Below are positions 24,936 through 33,582 of a DNA stretch of 34,129 bases, in pieces (position 1 is the first letter of the stretch; each line of letters opens with the position of its first letter). The DNA comes from DATGSF01 sp035302865 (GTDB taxonomy: Bacteria > Bacteroidota > Bacteroidia > Chitinophagales > Chitinophagaceae), in contig DATGSF010000182.1 in NCBI GenBank assembly GCA_035302865.1, forward strand, positions 1 through 34,129. The letters run 5' to 3'. The position numbers were made by a program, and so were the translations under genes. A model generated the notes under the pieces. It was not told the DNA's origin and searched no databases. It saw only the letters and a program-made list of their open reading frames with translations.

Positions 24936-26426
24936 ATGAAATCATCAATATTCTCATACTTTTTTTTAGCATTACTATTTTTTAATTCTATAATTTCTTA
25001 TGGAAGTACCAAAAGAGAATTCCGTGCGGCATGGATAGCAACTGTAGGTAATATTGACTGGCCTTCAAAGAGAGGACTTACTGCGCATCAACAACAACAA
25101 GAATTTATTCATCATTTAGATTTTTTACAAAAAAACGGTTTTAATGCAGTTTTTGTTCAAATACGACCCGCAGCAGATGCTTTTTATCCATCTGCATTTG
25201 AACCTTGGAGTCAATATTTAACAGGAAAGCAAGGACAAGCACCCTTTCCTAAATATGACCCTTTGCAATTTATGATTGATGAAACACAGAAGAGAAATAT
25301 GGAATTTCATGCTTGGTTTAATCCATTCCGTGCATTAATTAATAGTCGTGTTAATCCCAATCCCACAAATCATGCTACCTTAAAACATCCAGATTGGATA
25401 ATAAATTATGGTGGTAAAGGTTATTTTGATCCAGGAAACCCACATACAAGAAATTATATTTTAAAAATAATACTAGATGTAGTAAAAAGATATGATATTG
25501 ATGGTGTGCATATTGATGATTATTTTTATCCTTATAAAATAGCCGGTCAGGTTTTCAATGATCAAAATTCTTTTACAAAATACAATCCTAAAAATCTCTC
25601 CCTAGATGATTGGAGAAGAGCGAATATAAACCTTTTTATATCACAATTAAATTATCAAATAAAACAAGAAAAAAAATGGGTTAAGTTTGGAGTAAGCCCT
25701 TTTGGAATATGGAGAAATAAAAAGAATGATCCTTTAGGTTCCGAAACAAACGGCACTTCTTGTTATGATGATTTATATTCAGATGTTCGATTATGGATCC
25801 AAGAAGAGTGGGTAGATTACATTCTTCCTCAACTATACTGGGAACATGGACATAGATTAGCTGCTTTTGATATATTGCTACCATGGTGGATTAAAAATAA
25901 AGGCAAGAGGCACTTATATATTGGGCTAGGTGTTTATAGAATGATTCAAGCAAAAGCTAATTCAGCATATTATGGCCCGCAAGAAATCCTCAATCAAATC
26001 ACAGCCTCACGCACAGAAGGAGCGCAAGGGGTTTCTTTGTACAGCATTAGTAACTTTCAGAAAATATCCAGAAGCTTGGAAGATAGCTTAAAAACAAGTT
26101 ATTTTAATTATATTGCTATACCACCCCCAATGCCATGGTTATCAACAGAAAAACCACATACACCCACTTTAATTGGCGAAAGAAGAAATAATGGCACTTT
26201 TTTAACTTGGAGTGTTGAAAATCCAAAAAGTGAAAGACTTCGTTTTTTAATATATAGATTTCCCAAAAACGAAGCCATTGACTTAAAAGACAATAAATAT
26301 ATAATAGGTTTAACTCAAAATTGGGAATTCTGGGATAATGATCCTATTAATCATAATAATTATAAATATGTAGTAACAAGTTTGAACAGATTATGGAATG
26401 AAAGTAATCCAGCTATATTTGAATAG
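24936..26426 (+). CDS. Secreted GHL10-family glycoside hydrolase (DUF187/YngK-like)
   Basis: 496 residues with a signal peptide (to about ISYGS, residue 24). The mature protein opens with REFRAAWIATVGNIDWPSK and continues with NGFNAVFVQIRPAADAFYPS, FHAWFNPFRA, and the acidic DIDGVHIDDYFYPY motif, all typical of the glycosyl hydrolase-like 10 family (PF02638), a TIM barrel. WVDYILPQLYWEHGH is the late barrel strand. Residues about 395-496 look like a fibronectin type III-like domain. Members are found in cell-wall and polysaccharide contexts; a characterised relative acts on peptidoglycan-like or glycan substrates, but the substrate here is unknown. Its last 14 bases overlap the end of the convergent metallo-hydrolase gene. 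Confidence 0.9.
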   Translation: MKSSIFSYFFLALLFFNSIISYGSTKREFRAAWIATVGNIDWPSKRGLTAHQQQQEFIHHLDFLQKNGFNAVFVQIRPAADAFYPSAFEPWSQYLTGKQGQAPFPKYDPLQFMIDETQKRNMEFHAWFNPFRALINSRVNPNPTNHATLKHPDWIINYGGKGYFDPGNPHTRNYILKIILDVVKRYDIDGVHIDDYFYPYKIAGQVFNDQNSFTKYNPKNLSLDDWRRANINLFISQLNYQIKQEKKWVKFGVSPFGIWRNKKNDPLGSETNGTSCYDDLYSDVRLWIQEEWVDYILPQLYWEHGHRLAAFDILLPWWIKNKGKRHLYIGLGVYRMIQAKANSAYYGPQEILNQITASRTEGAQGVSLYSISNFQKISRSLEDSLKTSYFNYIAIPPPMPWLSTEKPHTPTLIGERRNNGTFLTWSVENPKSERLRFLIYRFPKNEAIDLKDNKYIIGLTQNWEFWDNDPINHNNYKYVVTSLNRLWNESNPAIFE

Positions 26427-27183
26427 ATAAACCATCATAAGCGAGAAACATATTAGACGGTAATTCTTTAGAAACTTCTTCATGTAATCCTAAAAAATGG
26501 CTAATATGAGTAAAATATGCTTTTTTAACTTTTAATTTTTCTGCTATCTCTATAGCCTCTTCCAAAGTAAAATGTGAAATATGCTTTGTTCTTCTAAGCG
26601 CATTAATAACTAGAATCTCCGTACCTTCTAAATATCCCCATTGATCTTTAGGAATAAAATTTGCATCCGTTAAATAGGTAAAATTACCAAAACGAAAACC
26701 AAACACTTGCAATTTATAATGTAAAACTTGAATGGGTTGAATTTTCACTTCATTGATTCTTATAATCTTATCTTTTTTAATTCTATGTAACTGCACTTCA
26801 GGTATCCCTGGATATTTAAAATCAGAAAAAACATAATGATATTCTCTTCTTAGGTTTTGCTCTGTTTCTTCATCCAGATAAATATCCATTGGTTTTTCGG
26901 ATAAATGAGTATATGCTCGTATATCATCCATTCCAGCAATATGATCTTTATGCCCATGAGTATAAAGTACTGCATCAATTTTAGGAGGTGTATGCCTTAA
27001 TATTTGACTTCTAAAATCTGGTCCTGTGTCAATAATAATATCTAAACCTGCATACTGAACCCAAATTGAACTTCTATAGCGTTTGTCTTTAAAATTATTA
27101 GATTGACACACTTCGCACTTACATAAAATAACTGGTACACCTTGTGAGGTTCCTGTTCCTAAAAATGTTACTGAATTACTCAT
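26413..27183 (-). CDS. MBL-fold metallo-hydrolase, PhnP-like
   Basis: 256 residues. The metallo-beta-lactamase motif is THGHKDHIAGMDD with ligands His76, His78, Asp80 and His81. The N-terminus (FLGTGTSQGVPVILC) carries a Cys triad at 21, 23 and 26, the spacing of the structural zinc site of the phosphodiesterase PhnP. Later ligand histidines are in VINALRRTKHISHFTLEEA and TYFTHISHFLG-type sequence (KKAYFTHISHFLG). No other phn genes are near, so a cyclic-phosphodiesterase activity is likely but phosphonate use is not implied. It overlaps the small upstream gene by eight bases and the convergent GHL10 gene by 14. Confidence 0.9.
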   Translation of the reverse strand: MSNSVTFLGTGTSQGVPVILCKCEVCQSNNFKDKRYRSSIWVQYAGLDIIIDTGPDFRSQILRHTPPKIDAVLYTHGHKDHIAGMDDIRAYTHLSEKPMDIYLDEETEQNLRREYHYVFSDFKYPGIPEVQLHRIKKDKIIRINEVKIQPIQVLHYKLQVFGFRFGNFTYLTDANFIPKDQWGYLEGTEILVINALRRTKHISHFTLEEAIEIAEKLKVKKAYFTHISHFLGLHEEVSKELPSNMFLAYDGLSIQI

Positions 27184-27490
27184 AAGGTTTTATTATATTT
27201 AACTGGCTAAACAAATCAGTTTCATTAATACTTCTGTAAAGTTTTGACAAGTATTCCATCTCTTCTTTTGAAACATTTTCTTTATTTAAATTTAAAGTAG
27301 GTAACATTTCCATAATAGCTTTTACCTTTCCTTCTATATCAAGAAATTGATTAATTACCACCAGTTTTTTATCTTCCAAAACACATTGGTTAGAATGAAA
27401 TTTGCCTTTTTCCAAACGAATTTTATAGCCACCCTTCTCAATAATGTCTTGTAGTTTTTTAAATAAGTTTGTAGTAAATTTGATTGACAT
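27176..27490 (-). CDS. Conserved-looking hypothetical protein, 104 residues
   Basis: A small soluble protein without signal peptide or membrane segment. The first 60 residues (KLQDIIEKGGYKIRLEKGKF, then QCVLEDKKLVVINQFLDIE) read as a helix followed by strands; the rest is helical. I recall similar small proteins of unknown function in other Bacteroidota beside such MBL genes, but cannot verify this. Its stop overlaps the start of the MBL gene by eight bases, which implies translational coupling and a linked role. Its ATG is only 38 bases from the divergent beta-barrel gene. Confidence 0.75.
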   Translation of the reverse strand: MSIKFTTNLFKKLQDIIEKGGYKIRLEKGKFHSNQCVLEDKKLVVINQFLDIEGKVKAIMEMLPTLNLNKENVSKEEMEYLSKLYRSINETDLFSQLNIIKPYE

Positions 27491-27528
27491 CTTATTTGAA
27501 TTTACAATTTTAAGTATCTTAGCGATTA

Positions 27529-28191
27529 ATGAGAACTAAATTAAACATTTTATTATTATTATTTACTATTTTCTGTAGTCAATTTTCTGGTTTTGCGCAA
27601 TATAAGCAAGAGGATTATTATAATCGTTTGCTTGGTGGATTAACAGCGGGAGCAAATTTCACAAGAATTGATGGTGTAGGTTATAAAGATAACTTTAAAT
27701 GGGGTTTCTCTGGCGGAGGTATTCTTTACTTAACAATGGGAGATGTTGATTTACCATTCCCTGGAACATTAGCCTTCAGTTTAGAAGTATTATATAATCA
27801 AAAAGGAGCAATAGGAAAGGGGCGCATGCAAGGGGGAGTCCTTTCTCAAAGCATTGATTTAAAATATGCAGAAATACCAATTCAAATCAATTTGTTTAGA
27901 GGAACGAGGAAAAGCAATTTCGGAATGGGCTTTGCTTTTGGATATTTAGGCTATCAGGAAGAATTAATAGAGACGGAGAATGATTTAACCATCAAAAATG
28001 CACATCCTTTTAAAAAATTAGATCTAAGCTATGTAATAACAGGAAATGTACATCTTTGGAATGGATTTTATTTAAGTCCAAGATTTCAATATTCACTAAT
28101 CTCAATTCGCAATAACAATGGCAGGTTCGGAGGAAGAAATGAACAATTTAATAATGTATGGTCATTGCGTTTAATGTATTTATTTAAATAA
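27529..28191 (+). CDS. Outer membrane beta-barrel protein (PF13568-like)
   Basis: 220 residues with a signal peptide (to about GFAQ, residue 24). The mature part has alternating hydrophobic strands with the typical pattern of the small porin-like barrel family of Bacteroidota: GLTAGANFTRIDG, LAFSLEVLYNQKGAIGKG, LKYAEIPIQINLF and a terminal WSLRLMYLFK ending in Phe-Lys. About eight to ten strands are expected. The family includes PorT-like proteins, but nothing here points to a specific role. It is five bases ahead of a response regulator gene, so the barrel may be part of the signalling unit that follows. Confidence 0.8.
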   Translation: MRTKLNILLLLFTIFCSQFSGFAQYKQEDYYNRLLGGLTAGANFTRIDGVGYKDNFKWGFSGGGILYLTMGDVDLPFPGTLAFSLEVLYNQKGAIGKGRMQGGVLSQSIDLKYAEIPIQINLFRGTRKSNFGMGFAFGYLGYQEELIETENDLTIKNAHPFKKLDLSYVITGNVHLWNGFYLSPRFQYSLISIRNNNGRFGGRNEQFNNVWSLRLMYLFK

Positions 28192-28196
28192 CTCTT

Positions 28197-28811
28197 ATGC
28201 ATATTTTAATAATAGATGATCATAAAATCTTCACTGAGGCACTTAAAGCCTTATTGGAAAATATTGATTTTATTGACAAAGTTTTTGATGTAAATGATGA
28301 GGAGGATGCAATTAAAGTAATAAAAGAAGAAAATATTCGTATAATTCTTTTAGACATCAACTTAAAAAAAACTTCCGGCTTAGATTTATTACCAATTCTT
28401 TTAAAACATAAACCTGAAGTAAAAGTAATAGCACTTACTTCGCACGATGATTACTGGACGATTGATAAAGCTATTAATATTGGTTTTCACGGCTATTTAC
28501 TAAAAACCGATAATAAATTAGAAATAGAAACTGCCCTATTAGAAATAAACGAAGGAAATAATTATATTAGCTCACAAATAGATAAAAAAAACCTTAATAA
28601 TTCTGCAAATACTTTTAGTTTAACAGAAAGAGAACTTGAAATACTTAAAGCGATATGTGATGGATTAAGTACAAAAGAAATTGCAAATAAATACTTTATT
28701 TCAATTAAAACTGTAGAAACACATAGGTCCAAATTATTCGACAAATTGGACGTAAGAAATGTCAATGAATTAATTAAAAAAGCATATCAATATAGTATTA
28801 TTTCTATTTAA
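28197..28811 (+). CDS. NarL/FixJ-type response regulator
   Basis: 204 residues. The receiver has the acidic pair in IIDDHKIF, acceptor Asp53 (LLDINLKKTSG), a Thr in ALTSHDD and Lys in GYLLKTDN. The C-terminal LuxR-type helix-turn-helix is LTERELEILKAICDGLSTKE followed by IANKYFISIKTVETHRSKLF. It is five bases after the barrel gene and nine bases before the sensor kinase gene, its likely partner. Confidence 0.95.
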   Translation: MHILIIDDHKIFTEALKALLENIDFIDKVFDVNDEEDAIKVIKEENIRIILLDINLKKTSGLDLLPILLKHKPEVKVIALTSHDDYWTIDKAINIGFHGYLLKTDNKLEIETALLEINEGNNYISSQIDKKNLNNSANTFSLTERELEILKAICDGLSTKEIANKYFISIKTVETHRSKLFDKLDVRNVNELIKKAYQYSIISI

Positions 28812-28820
28812 AATCACAAT

Positions 28821-30689
28821 ATGACGCGTTCATTTATAATAATATGCACATTGCATATTTTCTTTTTCTCCATAGCATATTCAGTATATGGACAAACAGA
28901 AAAACTCAATGAAAAAATTGCGAATGCAGAAAATTGCAAAGGAGATTTTGATACATGTCTCAAATTATATGAAGATGCTTTAAATCTAGCTAAGTCAGAA
29001 AAAGACACTTCAATTATATCTTCACTGTACTATAAAAAAGGTAGATTTTTAATTAGCAAAGGAGAATATCAAGAAGCCAAAATATGTTTAAATAATGGTA
29101 TTGCATTTGCCGAAAAAATACAATCTAATTCTTTAGCTTTAATTTTTTCTGCATTAGGAACTTGCGATTTTATGTTGGGAGATATGGAATCTTCCATGAA
29201 GCAATATATTAAAGCTGCTGAACACCAACAAAATACAGAGGATTGGGCTAATTTATCCTACAGTTATATAAATATTAGTGCAGCCTTATATAATCTAAAA
29301 AACTATGAAGAATCTCTAAAATATCTTTTCGAAGCTGATGCTTTATCGAAGAAAGTTGATTTGGACAACCAAGGAACAATTCAAGGAAATATCGCACTTC
29401 ATTTTTACGAATTAAAGGACTATGATTCAACTATTATATGGTCTAAAAAAGCAATAGAAACAGGAAAAGAAAATGATGAAATAATAGCAAAAATCTTAGG
29501 AAACTATAGTATTAGTGCTGCTTTTCTGAAAACAGGAGAAATAGATTCAGGTATAAAGCATGCAAGATTGGCTATAAATGAAGCAAAAGAATATGATTTT
29601 AAACATTATTTAGGTGAAGCATATTCAGTATATGCACAATTACTTTTAGAAAAAAATAATATAAACGATGCCAAAAATGCTATTGAAAATGCAATAAATA
29701 TACAAAAAGAATTAAGTAATTACCTTGGTCTTACTCAAGCGTATAAAGTTGCTGGTGATATTTATCATGGTTTAGAGGATTTTCCTCAGTCAAACTTGTA
29801 CTACCAGAATTATATACAAATGTATGATTCTTTTTTAAAGGAAGATGTTAGCACAAAAGTTGTAGAATTAAATAAAAAATATAAAGCTGAAGAAAGAGAA
29901 AGAAAGTTATTACAACAAGAATTAAGAAGCGAGCAGTTTAAAAATTTATTTATTGCTTCTTTAGCAATTGCATTAATTTTAATAATTATTTTCATCTCCT
30001 TTAGACGTAGACAAAAAATGAAGTTTCTGGTACAGGAAAAAACACACGAAAGCAATAAACTACAAGCATGGATAAAAGGTGAATCCGCAGAAAGAAACCG
30101 AGTTTCAAAAGAATTACATGATGGAGTAGCAAGTTTAATTGGAGCTGCAAAAATGCATCTGGAAACAAGTCTGTATTTAGAAAATGAAAAAAAAGAGAAT
30201 CAAATAAAAAAAGTGATTCAAATTCTTACTGATACGCATCAAGATATAAGATCTGTAGCGCATGATTTAATGCCTATTGCTATACAAAATCAGGGACTTT
30301 GGTTGGCAATAAAAAATTATGCTTCACTTTGCTTGGAGGAAAAAGAAACAGTAATTGAAATTGACAATGCATTATATGAAATTAAAGGCAATCCATTGAA
30401 GGAACTTACTTTATATAGAATTATACAAGAAGTAATACAAAATATCATAAAACATGCTAATGCAAATAAAGTGCAATTTAAATGTATAAAAAAGAATTCC
30501 TTAATAGAAATTCATATTATAGATAATGGAATTGGATACGATTATTTAAACGAAAACTCTTTTGGCATAAAAGGATTAAAAGATAAAGTTCAGTATTTGA
30601 ATGCAACAATTAATTTAATAGCTAACCCAAATCAAGGAAGTGATCTTTATATAGTTATTCCTGTTAATTCATTATACTCTTTAAGTTAA
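28821..30689 (+). CDS. TPR-containing sensor histidine kinase, NarX-like (HisKA_3)
   Basis: 622 residues. A signal peptide (MTRSFIIICTLHIFFFSIAY) leads into about 320 residues of TPR repeats, predicted periplasmic. One membrane helix follows at about 374-394 (LFIASLAIALILIIIFISF), then a coiled coil. The HisKA_3 motif ERNRVSKELHDGVASL has His433. The ATPase domain shows the N box in YRIIQEVIQNIIKHANANKV and the G1 box IDNGIGYDY, with a degenerate end GSDLYIVIPV. The layout is typical of Bacteroidota kinases that pair with LuxR-type regulators, like the gene just before it. The signal is unknown; the TPR domain suggests a protein or envelope cue. Confidence 0.93.
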   Translation: MTRSFIIICTLHIFFFSIAYSVYGQTEKLNEKIANAENCKGDFDTCLKLYEDALNLAKSEKDTSIISSLYYKKGRFLISKGEYQEAKICLNNGIAFAEKIQSNSLALIFSALGTCDFMLGDMESSMKQYIKAAEHQQNTEDWANLSYSYINISAALYNLKNYEESLKYLFEADALSKKVDLDNQGTIQGNIALHFYELKDYDSTIIWSKKAIETGKENDEIIAKILGNYSISAAFLKTGEIDSGIKHARLAINEAKEYDFKHYLGEAYSVYAQLLLEKNNINDAKNAIENAINIQKELSNYLGLTQAYKVAGDIYHGLEDFPQSNLYYQNYIQMYDSFLKEDVSTKVVELNKKYKAEERERKLLQQELRSEQFKNLFIASLAIALILIIIFISFRRRQKMKFLVQEKTHESNKLQAWIKGESAERNRVSKELHDGVASLIGAAKMHLETSLYLENEKKENQIKKVIQILTDTHQDIRSVAHDLMPIAIQNQGLWLAIKNYASLCLEEKETVIEIDNALYEIKGNPLKELTLYRIIQEVIQNIIKHANANKVQFKCIKKNSLIEIHIIDNGIGYDYLNENSFGIKGLKDKVQYLNATINLIANPNQGSDLYIVIPVNSLYSLS

Positions 30690-30699
30690 AATAACAACT

Positions 30700-31146
30700 A
30701 TGAAAAAAAGAATCAAAATAGCTAAAGTCACCCCAAAAGCATATGAACCTTTAATAGCATTAGAAAACTATATCGCATCTTGCAAAATCGATAAAATATT
30801 ATATGAATTAATAAAGATTAGAGCATCACAAATTAATAAATGTGCATATTGCCTCAATATGCATACTAGAGACGCGTTAAAGGCAGGAGAAAGTCAACAA
30901 AGAATTTTTTTATTAAATGCATGGAGAGAAACGCACTTATTTTCTGAAAAAGAAAAAGCAGTTTTAGCACTTACAGAAGAAATGACGCTAATAGCAAACA
31001 AGGGTGTAAGTGAAGATGTATATAATGAGGTTAGCACTCATTTTAATGATGAAGAATTAAGCACAATTATGATGTGTATTGTAGCTATTAATGCATGGAA
31101 TAGGATTGCAATTGCAAATAAATTAGAGATTGATGATCTTGAATAA
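30700..31146 (+). CDS. AhpD-like carboxymuconolactone decarboxylase-family protein
   Basis: 148 residues, all helical. The redox motif is CAYC at 48-51 with His55 (KCAYCLNMHTRDALKAGES), the AhpD pattern in which the two Cys shuttle electrons to peroxidases. The family is PF02627. It is 10 bases after the sensor kinase gene and so probably co-transcribed with it. Its direct partner is unknown; a role in peroxide defence is likely from the family only. No terminator is visible in the 18 bases before the convergent DtxR gene. Confidence 0.9.
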   Translation: MKKRIKIAKVTPKAYEPLIALENYIASCKIDKILYELIKIRASQINKCAYCLNMHTRDALKAGESQQRIFLLNAWRETHLFSEKEKAVLALTEEMTLIANKGVSEDVYNEVSTHFNDEELSTIMMCIVAINAWNRIAIANKLEIDDLE

Positions 31147-31164
31147 AGCAGATTCTAAAAAATA

Positions 31165-31824
31165 TTAAATTTCTTGAACAAATAATTTAGAACTTACTTT
31201 ATCACTTATAGTAAGTTCAAAATCGTTAACTTTAACCTTAATTAATTCTTCATACGAAATTACCTCTAATACCTCTATTTTACTATAAAGCTTAATACCT
31301 TTAGAATCTAAATAATTTAAAAAAGCTTTGTCAGATTGCAATAAACTAATTATTTTATACATTTTTCCTTTTTTACCCATAGATAGTATAAAGCCCTCCA
31401 ATGAAGCAATTGTTCCATCTTTTTTAGGGATTGGTGAACCATGAGGATCAAAAGAAGGAAAATTTAATAGCTCATCCATTTTATCGAAAAACTTAGGTGA
31501 TTTTACATGCTCAATCTGTTCTGCAACTTCATGCACTTCATCCCAAGAAAATCCCATTTTTTCTACTAGATACATTTCAGTTAATCTATGTTTTCTTATT
31601 ATCAAAGATGCAGCTTTTATACCTTTCTTAGTTAAACGAATTGGTTTATAACTTTGATATAAAACTAAACCCTTATCTGCTAATTTTTTAATCATACTAT
31701 TAGCAGTTGGCATTTTAACATCTAAAGATAAACTTAATGATTTAATACCAACCTCTTCCTCTCTTAATTGTAAATGATATAGTGATTTTAAGTAATTCTC
31801 TTCACTTGAAGTTATTTCACCCAT
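31165..31824 (-). CDS. DtxR/MntR-family metal-dependent repressor
   Basis: 219 residues: an N-terminal winged helix (VGIKSLSLSLDVKMPTANSM, KKLADKGLVLYQSYKPIRLT), a metal-binding dimerisation domain, and a C-terminal FeoA/SH3-like domain (about 140-219). Metal ligands are readable: His79 and Glu83 in RKHRLTEMYLVE, His98, Glu102, Glu105 and His106 in EVHEVAEQIEH, so numbering fits DtxR itself. Position 102, Cys in iron-sensing DtxR, is Glu as in manganese-sensing MntR, while the first-helix ligands of MntR are Asn and Lys here. Metal choice is therefore uncertain between Fe and Mn. It is divergent from the di-haem lipoprotein gene, whose promoter carries inverted repeats, so it likely represses that unit. 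Confidence 0.92.
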   Translation of the reverse strand: MGEITSSEENYLKSLYHLQLREEEVGIKSLSLSLDVKMPTANSMIKKLADKGLVLYQSYKPIRLTKKGIKAASLIIRKHRLTEMYLVEKMGFSWDEVHEVAEQIEHVKSPKFFDKMDELLNFPSFDPHGSPIPKKDGTIASLEGFILSMGKKGKMYKIISLLQSDKAFLNYLDSKGIKLYSKIEVLEVISYEELIKVKVNDFELTISDKVSSKLFVQEI

Positions 31825-31868
31825 AATTAATAATTAAGTCCTAAAGATAAACAAAATATTTATTTTAT

Positions 31869-31915
31869 TTTGTTAGACTAAACTAACTATATATATTTAC
31901 TAATCTAAGTAAATA
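31869..31915 (+). promoter_or_regulatory. Promoter with overlapping inverted repeats, candidate DtxR-type operators
   Basis: TTTG at 31869-31872 and TATATTTA at 31892-31899 with a 19-base spacer fit the Bacteroidota promoter except the last base. Inside the spacer is GTTAG-ACTAAA-CTAAC (31872-31887), containing TTAG-A-CTAA, which resembles the TTAG/CTAA half-sites of DtxR/IdeR boxes. A second repeat, TATTTACT-AATCTA-AGTAAATA (31894-31915, perfect 8-base arms), overlaps the -7 element and ends 11 bases before the ATG. Binding at either site would block transcription. Confidence 0.55.
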
Positions 31916-31926
31916 ATATAAAAGAG

Positions 31927-33135
31927 ATGAAAAAAAGTTTAAGTATAATAATACTAGCAACAACAGGAATATTACTATACAATTCTTGTAAAAAATTAAC
32001 ACCCCGTGCACCGGAAGACATGAACATAATTGATGGACCAATAGAAGATTTAACTAAATCTGAGATGAAGCGTTTTGCTGCAGGAGATAAAGCCTTTGAT
32101 GAATTTTTTACTATCGACATGGGCCTTGGCCCCTTGTATATTGGAAATAGTTGTCAAAGCTGTCACTTAGGTGATGGAAAAGGACATCCCTTCTCAAGCA
32201 TAACGCGTTTTGGACAGGCAGATACTTTTGGAAATACCTATTTAGATCAGGGTGCGCCACAAATACAAAACAGAGCAATTCCAGGATATGAACCTAAAAA
32301 GTTACCAACAGGTGCACCTTACTCTATAATGATTCCACCAATAGTCACAGGTCTTGGATATTTGCAATACGTTTCTGATGCAGATATTCTGGCACTCTCA
32401 GAAGCAACTAATAATTTCGGGATAAAAGGCCGACCTAATTGGATTGATGTACCAGAATATGTAAAAGAAACCTTCTCTTTTTCAGAATTTGAAAGAATTC
32501 AAAGAGGGGATGGAAAATACATTGGGAGATTCGGATTGAAAGCAAGTATATTTAATTTATTACAACAAACCGTTACAGCATATAATGAAGATATGGGAAT
32601 TACAAGTACATTTCGACCAATAGACTCAGGAACTGGAAAGTATATGGACCCAGAAGTTTCTAATCAAAAAATTCATGATATAGTATTTTATTTAGAAACA
32701 CTAAAAGCACCAACTCCAAGAAACACTCATACGGTGGAATATAAAATTGGCAAATCAATTTTTATAGAAATTGGTTGTGAATCCTGCCATAAGCAAGAAC
32801 TAAAAACAGGAGAAGCTCCAATAGAAGCCCTAGCATTTAAAACATTTCATCCATATACTGATTTGCTATTACATGATTTAGGCGAAGAATTAGATGATGG
32901 CTATACAGAAGGTACAGCTTTAAGTTCGGAATGGAGAACAGCACCTTTATGGGGTTTAGGCTTAGCCCCAAATTCTCAAGGAGGACGATATTTTTTAATG
33001 CATGACGGAAGAGCTAAGAGTATAGAAGAGGCAATTGAGCTACATGGAGGAAGCGCATCGCAAGTTAGAGATAATTATAAAAGTTTAAACCAAGAGGAAA
33101 AGGAAAACCTATTATATTTTTTAAAATCACTATAA
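31927..33135 (+). CDS. Di-haem lipoprotein of the DUF1111 (di-haem oxidoreductase) family
   Basis: 402 residues with a signal peptide ending at Cys21 (LLYNSCKK), a relaxed lipobox. Two haem-binding CxxCH motifs are present: CQSCH at 76-80 and CESCH at 284-288. Family motifs include FDEFFTIDMGLGPLYIGNSC, PIVTGLGYLQYVSDADILAL, GRFGLKASIFNLLQQTVTAY and, near the end, SSEWRTAPLWGLGLAPNSQG then RYFLMHDGRAKSIEEAIELH. This matches DUF1111 proteins, relatives of the MauG/cytochrome c peroxidase group, often found in iron-regulated clusters. It should sit in the periplasm or outer membrane. It is three bases ahead of the Rieske gene and divergent from the metal repressor. Confidence 0.92.
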   Translation: MKKSLSIIILATTGILLYNSCKKLTPRAPEDMNIIDGPIEDLTKSEMKRFAAGDKAFDEFFTIDMGLGPLYIGNSCQSCHLGDGKGHPFSSITRFGQADTFGNTYLDQGAPQIQNRAIPGYEPKKLPTGAPYSIMIPPIVTGLGYLQYVSDADILALSEATNNFGIKGRPNWIDVPEYVKETFSFSEFERIQRGDGKYIGRFGLKASIFNLLQQTVTAYNEDMGITSTFRPIDSGTGKYMDPEVSNQKIHDIVFYLETLKAPTPRNTHTVEYKIGKSIFIEIGCESCHKQELKTGEAPIEALAFKTFHPYTDLLLHDLGEELDDGYTEGTALSSEWRTAPLWGLGLAPNSQGGRYFLMHDGRAKSIEEAIELHGGSASQVRDNYKSLNQEEKENLLYFLKSL

Positions 33136-33138
33136 ATA

Positions 33139-33582
33139 ATGAACAGAAGAAAATTCATTAAAAAGTGTGGATTGGCTTGTCTTGCAGGATTAGCTTTTAA
33201 AAACACTTTTTTTTATACAGCCACAGCTAATAATAAAGATAACAAAGAGGAAAGTGAAAATTTAAAAATTCCTATAAAGAATTTTATTAAAAAAAAGAAA
33301 AAACACGGAACTATCTATCGAGACTACTTGATTCTTTATCCAGAAGCAATAGCTTATCCTATTGTTGTTTTTCGAAAAGACTTTGATGACTACAAAGCAT
33401 TTTTACTACAATGTACACATCAAGGCAATACTTTACAAGTATTTGGAGATTTAATAGAATGTCCTGCACATGGCAGCGAGTTTAACGCTAATGGCGAAGT
33501 ATTAGAAGGACCTGCTACAGCACCTTTAAAAGAATTTAAAACCAAAATAGAAAATGATTATTTAAAAATTTACACAACATGA
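33139..33582 (+). CDS. Rieske 2Fe-2S protein with a Tat-like signal
   Basis: 147 residues. The N-terminus MNRRKFIKKCGLACLAGLAF has a twin-arginine-type motif, which suits export of a folded cofactor protein. The Rieske cluster ligands are Cys92 and His94 (QCTHQGNTL) and Cys108 and His111 (ECPAHGSEF). The loop Cys pair that forms a disulphide in bc1 Rieske proteins is absent, so it is the low-potential, ferredoxin-like kind. It is three bases after the di-haem gene, and its stop overlaps the start of the next gene (ATGA). I infer electron exchange with the di-haem lipoprotein; the donor and acceptor are unknown. Confidence 0.92.
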   Translation: MNRRKFIKKCGLACLAGLAFKNTFFYTATANNKDNKEESENLKIPIKNFIKKKKKHGTIYRDYLILYPEAIAYPIVVFRKDFDDYKAFLLQCTHQGNTLQVFGDLIECPAHGSEFNANGEVLEGPATAPLKEFKTKIENDYLKIYTT

